The position numbers and the translations under genes are program-made. Below are positions 32,967 through 42,298 of a stretch of DNA of 42,298 nucleotides, piece by piece. The notes beneath the pieces were generated by a model. It was not told where the DNA came from and made no database searches. It worked only from the letters and a program-made list of their open reading frames with translations. Source of the stretch: an uncultured Chromatiaceae bacterium (GTDB lineage Bacteria; Pseudomonadota; Gammaproteobacteria; Enterobacterales; Alteromonadaceae); the NCBI GenBank assembly GCA_946482615.1, contig CAMLSF010000012.1, forward strand, positions 1-42,298. The letters are read 5' to 3'. Within the stretch, counting starts at the first letter, position 1. Each line of letters begins with the position of its first letter.

Positions 32967-33545
32967 TTAATTCCGTGAAATCAGTTTAATGCCATCGTCG
33001 TAACATTCAGTTGTTTTGCCTGAATCCGAGATTACCTGGATATGATCAAAACCACCGGCTGGCGCAGACTTTTCCAGCAATTCGGTAAAGTCATCGGCAA
33101 TCTCGCTGATTTCATCTCCTTTTTGCTCTAAAGCTGCGAAATGTGGTCTGTGGCGTTCAGTAATTTCGTGAATTTCTTCGGCCAATTTATGCTGTTCTGC
33201 CATTTTAGCTTTATCGATACGAATACTGTGTTCATCCTCCTGATGCACAAGATCAGAAAGCTCGGCCATACGTTCGCTGTGTTGTTCCATTTCTGCTTCA
33301 AAAGCTTTCATTGGCAAATGTAATTGTTCCATTTCCAGTTCAACAGCTTCTAAGCGTTGGTAAGCCGCAAATTCATCTTTGGTCATAGCCCGCTGCTGTA
33401 TTACTTTGCAGTTTTTAATAAAAGCTATTTGTGCGGGCTTTGCAGTTGAGTTCGCTGCAGTGGTGTCCGCCTGAGCTGTACAGCCCAGAGTTAAGGCCAT
33501 AGCGGCAGATAATAAGGTGAAGATCAGTGATTGTTGGAATTTCAT
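32967..33545 (-). CDS. secreted coiled-coil protein of unknown function
   Basis: A 192-residue exported protein. The signal sequence (1-26) has two possible ends. AQA before D27 fits signal peptidase I. LGC at 20-22 resembles a lipobox, but Thr and Leu at -3 and -2 make lipidation less likely. Residues about 58-160 are almost entirely helical and charged, with heptad-like spacing (LEAVELEMEQLHLPMKAFEAEMEQ, KMAEQHKLAEEIHEITE), indicating a coiled coil. Two cysteines, in NCKVIQQ and TTECYDD, could pair. No family recognised. It lies alone between two terminators, next to maeA. Confidence 0.75.
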   Translation of the reverse strand: MKFQQSLIFTLLSAAMALTLGCTAQADTTAANSTAKPAQIAFIKNCKVIQQRAMTKDEFAAYQRLEAVELEMEQLHLPMKAFEAEMEQHSERMAELSDLVHQEDEHSIRIDKAKMAEQHKLAEEIHEITERHRPHFAALEQKGDEISEIADDFTELLEKSAPAGGFDHIQVISDSGKTTECYDDGIKLISRN

Positions 33546-33613
33546 AGCAGGCTCCTGTGGTTCAGTTATGAGTAAGTCGGAGCTGCTGCAGAAATAGTTG
33601 GAGGAAAAAACAA

Positions 33614-33658
33614 AAAAAGTTGGTTTAATAGCTAAGGTACTGATTAAACCAACTTTTT
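33614..33658 (-). terminator. maeA terminator
   Basis: AAAAAGTTGGTTTAAT (33614-33629) pairs perfectly over 16 bp with ATTAAACCAACTTTTT (33643-33658), loop 13 nt. On the minus strand the stem runs into T residues, 34 bp after the maeA stop. Confidence 0.92.
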
Positions 33659-33691
33659 ATTTAGCTTCTTTGTGCTGATCACACCAAAGAA

Positions 33692-35380
33692 TTAATGACC
33701 ACTGACTCGCTTGTATTGACGGTATTCAGGTGTCCAGAAATTGCGGTCAATTTTTTGCTGCAGTTCTTCGTCACTGATTTCCAGCGCCAATCCTTGTTTT
33801 TGTGCAACTTTAGCCACTTCAAAAGCGATCTTTTTACTCAGCTCAGACAATTCAGACAATGCCGGCAGTAAAGATCCCTGCCCTGTATTGGCTAATGGCG
33901 AAGCCGCAGCTAAAGTTTCGCTGGCAATACGTAACATATCATCGCTGATACGGCTGGCTTTGACTGCGACCACACCTAAACCAATACCAGGGAAAATATA
34001 GGAGTTGTTGCACTGTGCAATGTGGTACGTCTGACCTTTGTAAGTCACAGGCTTAAACGGACTGCCGGTCGCGATAATCACTTTACCTTCAGTCCACTTA
34101 ATGACTTGTTCTGGCGTTGCTTCCACTTGCTTGGACGGGTTGCTTAACGGGAAAATAATAGGCAACTCGCAATGTTTTTTCATTGCGGTGATCACTTGTT
34201 CTGTGAATAAGCCTGGCTGACCAGACACACCAATTAAAATATCTGGTTTTGCACAGTTCATCACATCCAGTAATGAGGCATAGTCGCCACTGTAGCTCCA
34301 ATCCGACAGATCTGATTTTTTCTGCATCAGGGCTTGCTGGAAATCACGTAAATCAGCCATGCCTTCAGTTAACAGACCAAAACGGTCAACCATATAGACT
34401 TGTTTACGCGCAGTCGCATCATCCAGTCCTTCGGTTTTCATTTGACTGATGATTTGTTCAGCTATACCACAACCTGCAGAACCCGCGCCGACAAAAACTA
34501 CTTTTTGCGATGACAGTTTTACACCTTTGCTGCGACAAGCGGCCAGCAACGAACCAACTGTGACAGCGGCCGTACCCTGAATATCATCGTTAAAACAGCA
34601 ATACTCATCACGGTAGCGTTTTAAAATAGGCATCGCATTTGGCTGAGCAAAGTCTTCAAACTGTACCAAAGCTTCCGGCCAACGGCGTTTAACCGCTTTC
34701 ATAAACTGGTCGATAAAGGCGTCATACTCTTCGCCGGTAATACGTTTATGTTTAGAACCCATATACACAGGGTCATTCAACAGTTTTTCGTTGTTGGTAC
34801 CAACATCCAGCATTACAGGTAAGGTATAAGCCGGGCTGATACCACCACAGGCTGTATATAAAGATAACTTACCGATAGAAATACCCATACCGCCCACGCC
34901 CTGGTCACCCAAACCCAGTACACGTTCACCGTCTGTCACTACTATGACTTTTACTTTTTTCTTAGTCACGCTGCGCAGTATGTCATCCATATGCTCACGT
35001 TCGCTGTAGGAAACAAAAATACCACGGGCGCTGCGGTAAATAGCGGAGAAACGCTCACAGGCGTCCCCTACTGTTGGCGTATAAATCACCGGGATCATTT
35101 CTTCCAGATGCTCTTTCACCAGACGATAAAACAAAGTTTCGTTTTTATCGTGAATAGCGCGCAGATAAATATGCTTATTAATGGGTTCAGCGAAGCTGGA
35201 GTACTGCATATAAGCACGGGCCAGTTGCTGCTCAATAGTTTCGTAACGTGGAGGCAATAAACCAATCAGGTTAAAAGCAATACGTTCTTCTTTGGTAAAA
35301 GCACTGCCTTTATTTAACAACGGAGTTTCTAATAAAGCTGGACCTGCGTAGGAGGTATAAAGAGGTTGTTTTGTACTCAT
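33692..35380 (-). CDS. maeA: NAD-dependent malic enzyme MaeA (SfcA)
   Basis: A 562-residue enzyme (E. coli 565) that oxidatively decarboxylates malate to pyruvate. The N-terminal malic domain has [20 protein letters not shown] with the catalytic tyrosine region, [21 protein letters not shown] with the catalytic lysine loop nearby, and [17 protein letters not shown] and [12 protein letters not shown] with the metal-binding Glu and Asp. The NAD-binding domain has [16 protein letters not shown] (Rossmann GxGxxG). The ATG at 35380 has AGAGATCC upstream. It has its own promoter, with two FadR-like sequences, and its own terminator. Confidence 0.97.
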   Translation of the reverse strand: MSTKQPLYTSYAGPALLETPLLNKGSAFTKEERIAFNLIGLLPPRYETIEQQLARAYMQYSSFAEPINKHIYLRAIHDKNETLFYRLVKEHLEEMIPVIYTPTVGDACERFSAIYRSARGIFVSYSEREHMDDILRSVTKKKVKVIVVTDGERVLGLGDQGVGGMGISIGKLSLYTACGGISPAYTLPVMLDVGTNNEKLLNDPVYMGSKHKRITGEEYDAFIDQFMKAVKRRWPEALVQFEDFAQPNAMPILKRYRDEYCCFNDDIQGTAAVTVGSLLAACRSKGVKLSSQKVVFVGAGSAGCGIAEQIISQMKTEGLDDATARKQVYMVDRFGLLTEGMADLRDFQQALMQKKSDLSDWSYSGDYASLLDVMNCAKPDILIGVSGQPGLFTEQVITAMKKHCELPIIFPLSNPSKQVEATPEQVIKWTEGKVIIATGSPFKPVTYKGQTYHIAQCNNSYIFPGIGLGVVAVKASRISDDMLRIASETLAAASPLANTGQGSLLPALSELSELSKKIAFEVAKVAQKQGLALEISDEELQQKIDRNFWTPEYRQYKRVSGH

Positions 35381-35422
35381 GTGGATCTCTCAAAACTAGC
35401 CTGCTGGCTCAAATTGCTGGCG

Positions 35423-35506
35423 ATCATAACAGGTCTGACTGAGGCGGCAACCTCACAAAGGCTAAACTGGCGCTAAATGGCGGCCATTTCCTGCTGGTCA
35501 GACCTG
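35423..35506 (-). promoter_or_regulatory. maeA promoter with two inverted FadR-like sites
   Basis: On the minus strand TTGCCG (35445-35450), 16 bases and TATGAT (35423-35428) with an upstream TG form an extended -10 promoter. CAGGTCTGAC (35430-35439) lies between -35 and -10, and its exact inverse GTCAGACCTG recurs at 35497-35506. The distal copy in context, CTGGTCAGACCTG, matches the CTGGTCnGACCnG core of FadR operators. A site inside the spacer would repress. The regulator assignment is inferred; the neighbouring Lrp-type protein is the alternative. Confidence 0.6.
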
Positions 35507-35525
35507 AAAAGTGTTATTTTGCTTG

Positions 35526-35963
35526 TTATCTCTTGAATTTTGTCTCCAGAATAACGGAAGAATTGGTGCGCTCTACCCCGTCCAGATTACCAATTTCATC
35601 CAGAATATGGCTCAATTGTTCAGTACTTTGCGCCTGCACTACAGCTATTAAATCGTATTCGCCGCTAATGGCATAGAGCTCAGCAATCTGGCTGATTTGT
35701 TTAAGCTCCAGATTGGTTTTTGTGGTCAGCTTTTGCCGCACTTTAATGGCGACATGAGCTGAGACCAACTGGCTTAAAAATGCACTGCCGTATTCCAGCA
35801 CATAACCTTTTACTACCCCGCTTTGCTCCAGTTTGTGCAGGCGGTTTTGTACTGTGCTGCGCGAGACGTTTAAGGCTCTGGCGAGATCTGAAATACTGGC
35901 TCTGGCGTTACGGCGTAACATACCCAGTAGTTTTTCGTCATCGGAACTTATCACTTTGCTCAA
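35526..35963 (-). CDS. Lrp/AsnC family transcriptional regulator
   Basis: A 145-residue regulator. The N-terminal helix-turn-helix (about 7-60) reads ISSDDEKLLGMLRRNARASISDLARALNVSRSTVQNRLHKLEQSGVVKGY, with the recognition helix around SRSTVQNRLHKL. The C-terminal RAM ligand-binding domain (about 65-140) includes AELYAISGEYDLIAVVQAQS and LDEIGNLDGVERTNSSVIL. It is encoded divergently from astC, with an inverted repeat over the astC promoter between them. Its likely job is to sense an amino acid, such as arginine or ornithine, and control the ast genes and perhaps maeA. The ligand cannot be read from the sequence. Confidence 0.93.
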   Translation of the reverse strand: MSKVISSDDEKLLGMLRRNARASISDLARALNVSRSTVQNRLHKLEQSGVVKGYVLEYGSAFLSQLVSAHVAIKVRQKLTTKTNLELKQISQIAELYAISGEYDLIAVVQAQSTEQLSHILDEIGNLDGVERTNSSVILETKFKR

Positions 35964-36016
35964 TCACCTTATCAAAATGACAGAATTAACTGAAATATTG
36001 TTAATAATGCTACTGC

Positions 36017-36042
36017 ATATTGGTAAGTCTGACCAATATAAT
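36017..36042 (+). promoter_or_regulatory. astC -10 overlapped by an inverted repeat (candidate operator)
   Basis: ATATTGGT (36017-36024) and ACCAATAT (36032-36039) are perfect 8-bp inverted arms separated by AAGTCTG. The right arm overlaps the -10 hexamer TATAAT (36037-36042). The centre contains GTCTGACCA, shared in part with the sites at the maeA promoter. A -35 is not evident. The adjacent Lrp-family protein is the natural candidate to bind here. Confidence 0.55.
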
Positions 36043-36044
36043 AA

Positions 36045-37313
<1,269 letters not shown>

Positions 37314-37321
37314 GGCTATAA

Positions 37322-37352
37322 AAGGGAGTTCTTTGAGCTCCCTTATCTTCTT
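37322..37352 (+). terminator. hairpin between astC and astA
   Basis: AAGGGAGTTC, loop TTT, GAGCTCCCTT form a 10-bp stem with one G-U pair, followed by ATCTTCTTAAG. It sits inside the presumed operon and could reduce expression of astA and astD relative to astC. Confidence 0.6.
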
Positions 37353-37382
37353 AAGCAGCTACAACGCAGGAATAAAAAATTT

Positions 37383-39895
<2,513 letters not shown>

Positions 39896-39979
39896 AGCTG
39901 AACCAGATCAAAACAATAAGCCGGAAAAGTGGCTAGACTTGCCGGTGTTAACAATACAATCAACAGAGCAGGACTTGTT

Positions 39980-40783
39980 ATGCATACTGATGTGAAAGAA
40001 CTTTTTAACCAACTCTGGGCGAACTACCTGGAAGTGACCCCTTCGGCGAAAAAAATTCATGCCATTTTAGGTTCATCCCAACAAGACGATGTGATTAATG
40101 ATCACATTGCACTTCGTACTTTTAATATTGAAAAAGTCGGTCTGGATAAACTGGCGGCTCACCTGCTCGCATTGGGCTACACCGAAGGTGGCGAATACCA
40201 CTTTGAAGCCAAGAAACTCTATGCCAAACATTTTGAGCATAAAGACCCAAGCTTGCCGAAAGTTTTTATCTCTGAGCTGCTGTTAGAAAAATGCTCACCA
40301 GAATTACAAAAGATTGTGCGTACACTGGTTGATCAAATCCCTGAATCTGCGGTTACAGCAGATAACTTCCTCTATTCAGGCCGTCACTGGACTATTGATC
40401 AGCAAAGCTATGAAACTTTATTGGCTGAAAGTGAATATGCGGCCTGGATGTCGGTCTGGGGTTACCGTGCCAACCATTTTACCGTAAGTGTAAACGCACT
40501 GAAAAACTATGAAACACTGGAGTCTGTCAATCAGGCATTAAAAGATGCAGGTTTCCCGTTAAACACCTCAGGTGGCGAAATCAAAGGCACACCAGAAGTC
40601 TTACTGGAACAGTCTTCGACTTTAGCAGACGAAGCACCGGTGCAGTTTACTGATGGCACACGCAATATTCCAAGTTGCTTCTACGAATTTGCCCGTCGTT
40701 ACCCTATGGCCAACGGCCAGCTGTACGGTGGTTTTGTCGCTGCTTCTGCGGATAAAATTTTCGAAAGCACCAACGTGCGTTAA
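39980..40783 (+). CDS. DUF1338 family protein (2-oxoadipate dioxygenase/decarboxylase-like)
   Basis: A 267-residue protein of the DUF1338 group, vicinal-oxygen-chelate-type iron enzymes typified by HglS/YdcJ. Likely metal ligands are the His in DHIALRTF, the His in RANHFTVSVN and a later Glu in the FYEFARRYP region. HglS converts 2-oxoadipate to D-2-hydroxyglutarate in lysine breakdown. This shorter member next to astD suggests a related 2-oxoacid or succinyl-amino-acid function, which is inference. The ATG at 39980 is chosen for AGGA 6 nt upstream. An in-frame start at 39929 adds 17 residues without support. Confidence 0.85.
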   Translation: MHTDVKELFNQLWANYLEVTPSAKKIHAILGSSQQDDVINDHIALRTFNIEKVGLDKLAAHLLALGYTEGGEYHFEAKKLYAKHFEHKDPSLPKVFISELLLEKCSPELQKIVRTLVDQIPESAVTADNFLYSGRHWTIDQQSYETLLAESEYAAWMSVWGYRANHFTVSVNALKNYETLESVNQALKDAGFPLNTSGGEIKGTPEVLLEQSSTLADEAPVQFTDGTRNIPSCFYEFARRYPMANGQLYGGFVAASADKIFESTNVR

Positions 40784-40787
40784 TCAC

Positions 40788-41360
40788 TCAGATTGATTCT
40801 GACGACTCAAGGCCGGATAAGTATCCGGCCTTTATTTTTTCGTAGTATATCTTTGCAGCCTCAGCCCTGTAGCCGCCAGATAACGGATTCATAAAGCCAT
40901 GAGGATAAGGTGCAATACTTTGTTTTAGATTAGTTTTACCTGCTAAAACTTCCATCAGTTGCAACACTGAAAAATGCTTTTCTTCGGCAAAAATCAGCTC
41001 TGTTGAATACAGCGGCTGAAGATCCGTCAGTTGCCGGATTTGGCCGCCATAAAAAACCAGACAATGTTTTACCGGAAGATCCGGAGTAACCAGATTTGCC
41101 CAACAAGCGGCAGCCCCTGCACTAAAACCTACTAAAAATACCGGCTGGGTCTGCACTTTCAGTAAGTCTGCCAACTTATTGCGATAGGCCTCAAGAGCTC
41201 CATGCGCTAAAAAATACTGATAAGCCTCAGTATCGCCGGCAAACACTGGGGGTTGATGATCGTAAGGTTGCAGACAAAGATAATCCAGGCCCAACTGGTC
41301 AAACTGTGCCAGCACCTCAGGCTGGGCACCAAAAATATCAGTCGCGATCAGCAGTTGCAT
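40788..41360 (-). CDS. alpha/beta hydrolase, dienelactone hydrolase-like
   Basis: A 190-residue cytoplasmic alpha/beta hydrolase. The nucleophile elbow FLVGFSAGAAACW places Ser at residue 80. TELIFAEEKHFSV is the expected acid-residue strand, and YPHGFMNP supplies the catalytic histidine (about 156), a combination typical of the dienelactone hydrolase family. The substrate is unknown. It follows the metallo-beta-lactamase-fold gene by 9 nt on the same strand, so the two are likely co-transcribed. Its last codons overlap the convergent terminator of the ast unit. Confidence 0.85.
   Translation of the reverse strand: MQLLIATDIFGAQPEVLAQFDQLGLDYLCLQPYDHQPPVFAGDTEAYQYFLAHGALEAYRNKLADLLKVQTQPVFLVGFSAGAAACWANLVTPDLPVKHCLVFYGGQIRQLTDLQPLYSTELIFAEEKHFSVLQLMEVLAGKTNLKQSIAPYPHGFMNPLSGGYRAEAAKIYYEKIKAGYLSGLESSESI
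40809..40840 (+). terminator. terminator of the ast-DUF1338 unit
   Basis: AAGGCCGGAT-AAGT-ATCCGGCCTT, a perfect 10-bp stem, is followed by TATTTTTT. It lies inside the 3' end of the convergent hydrolase gene. Confidence 0.92.
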
Positions 41361-41369
41361 CTGCTGTCC

Positions 41370-42233
41370 TTACCGGAACAAATTCACAGGCAGCTTTAAA
41401 TACACAGTGCCGTTGTCTTCCGCTGGCGGAAACTGCCCTGCCCGCACATTCACCTGCACTGAGGGTAAAATCAGCTTAGGCATAGTCAGAGTTTTGTCTC
41501 TGGCTGTGCGCATAGTCACAAACTCCTGTTCGCTGATACCTTGTTTTAAATGAATATTCTGCTGTTTTTGCGCAGCAACAGTGGTTTCGCAGACAAACTG
41601 ATCCCGTCCTGGTGCTTTGTAATCGTGGCATAAAAACATCCGGGTCCCGTCAGCTAACTGATAAAGCTTTTGTACTGAGTGATACAGGGTTGCAGCGTCG
41701 CCTCCGGGAAAATCACAACGGGCTGAGCCATAATCCGGCATAAACAAAGTATCACCAACAAAAACTGCATCCCCTATGCAATAACTGACACAAGCAGGAG
41801 TGTGGCCAGGCGTATGTAACACAGAGCAGTGGATGGTTCCCAGCATAAACACTTCGCCATCCGCAAACAGCTTGCCAAAAGCCGAGCCATCGGTTTTTAA
41901 GTCCTTTAAATTAAACACCTGACTAAACAGCTGCTGCACTTCGGTAATACGCGAACCTATCCCAATACGACCGCCTAACTGTTGCTGTAAATAAGGCGCT
42001 GCCGACAAATGATCTGCATGCACATGAGTTTCCAGCAACCATTGCACTGTCAGGTTGTGTTGTTTGACCATAGTCAACATCTGATCAGCGAAACTTGTGC
42101 CTGTAGCTCCCGAGGCGGCGTCAAAATCTAATACCGGATCGATCACTGCGGCTTCTTTGCTCAGAGGATCCCAGACCAGATAACTATAGGTAAAACTTTG
42201 AGGCTCAAAAAACGCATGGACAACAGGCTGCAT
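41370..42233 (-). CDS. metallo-beta-lactamase-fold hydrolase, persulfide dioxygenase/Blh-like
   Basis: A 287-residue MBL-fold protein. THVHADHLSAA gives the metal ligands H70, H72, D74 and H75. LHTPGHTPACVSYCIGD supplies the next His and GDTLFMPDYGSARCDFPGGD the bridging Asp. FLCHDYKAPGRD carries the last His. The FxxxSxTYSYLVWDP N-terminus and ARCDFPGGD segment are typical of ETHE1/Blh-type persulfide dioxygenases, which oxidise glutathione persulfide to sulfite. Sulfide detoxification is the likely role, but glyoxalase II-like activity cannot be excluded. The gene begins near the window end, so its promoter and upstream neighbours are only partly visible. Confidence 0.87.
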   Translation of the reverse strand: MQPVVHAFFEPQSFTYSYLVWDPLSKEAAVIDPVLDFDAASGATGTSFADQMLTMVKQHNLTVQWLLETHVHADHLSAAPYLQQQLGGRIGIGSRITEVQQLFSQVFNLKDLKTDGSAFGKLFADGEVFMLGTIHCSVLHTPGHTPACVSYCIGDAVFVGDTLFMPDYGSARCDFPGGDAATLYHSVQKLYQLADGTRMFLCHDYKAPGRDQFVCETTVAAQKQQNIHLKQGISEQEFVTMRTARDKTLTMPKLILPSVQVNVRAGQFPPAEDNGTVYLKLPVNLFR

Positions 42234-42298
42234 AAATCACCGCTACTCGTGGACTTGCCGAATGTGGCCTTATCTTAGCAAAGCTTTTTCATTCCAGA

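Overview
The window reads as a typical gammaproteobacterial chromosome segment. The closest fit is a Rheinheimera-like or Alteromonadales-like organism. This is judged from the protein sequences, which are close to but distinct from E. coli, from the gene order (gyrA-ubiG-phosphatase, nrdA-nrdB-yfaE, serC-aroA, cmk-rpsA-ihfB-lapA-lapB-pyrF, astC-astA-astD-DUF1338), and from a GlyGly-CTERM protein beside uup and rmf. Base composition is roughly balanced, except for a visibly AT-rich stretch around 30.9-32.9 kb. No database search was possible. Family calls rest on recognised motifs and remembered E. coli sequences.

Layout. 1-6.8 kb: an initiator tRNA (minus strand), then rlmKL, a glutaredoxin-like protein, uup, a secreted DUF3466/GlyGly-CTERM protein and rmf, all on plus; this is largely translation and ribosome biology. 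6.8-9.5 kb: a 127-bp ERIC-type repeat ends exactly at the stop codon of a histidine-rich, ZnuD-like TonB receptor with a Zur-like palindrome upstream. 9.5-13.0 kb: a LysE-type exporter, a YaeQ protein, the tRNA hydroxylase trhO, and a cytochrome b561/YceI pair. 13.1-18.6 kb, minus: the class Ia ribonucleotide reductase operon nrdA-nrdB-yfaE with two NrdR-like boxes, then ubiG and a HAD phosphatase. 18.8-30.8 kb, plus: gyrA, serC-aroA, cmk, rpsA, ihfB, lapA-lapB, pyrF and the antiporter nhaP2.

30.8-33.0 kb is the accessory part. It holds a tight two-gene cassette (a 93-residue basic protein followed by a 145-residue membrane protein), an unrecognised ORF, and a free-standing secreted protein that resembles the C-terminal domain of TolA. 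No integrase, transposase or flanking repeat is visible. This is the best place to look for something undescribed, possibly a phage or bacteriocin interaction module.

33.0-42.2 kb: a secreted coiled-coil protein, NAD-malic enzyme maeA with two FadR-like operator sequences, an Lrp/AsnC regulator divergent from the arginine succinyltransferase genes astC-astA-astD, a DUF1338 dioxygenase-like protein, and a minus-strand pair made of a dienelactone-hydrolase-like protein and a persulfide-dioxygenase-like metallo-beta-lactamase-fold protein.

Several regulatory structures are readable directly: a stringent-type tRNA promoter, NrdR boxes 31 bp apart, a terminator-like hairpin between nrdA and nrdB, GGA-bearing hairpins in the rpsA leader, a large rpsA-ihfB intercistronic hairpin, and an inverted repeat over the astC promoter.
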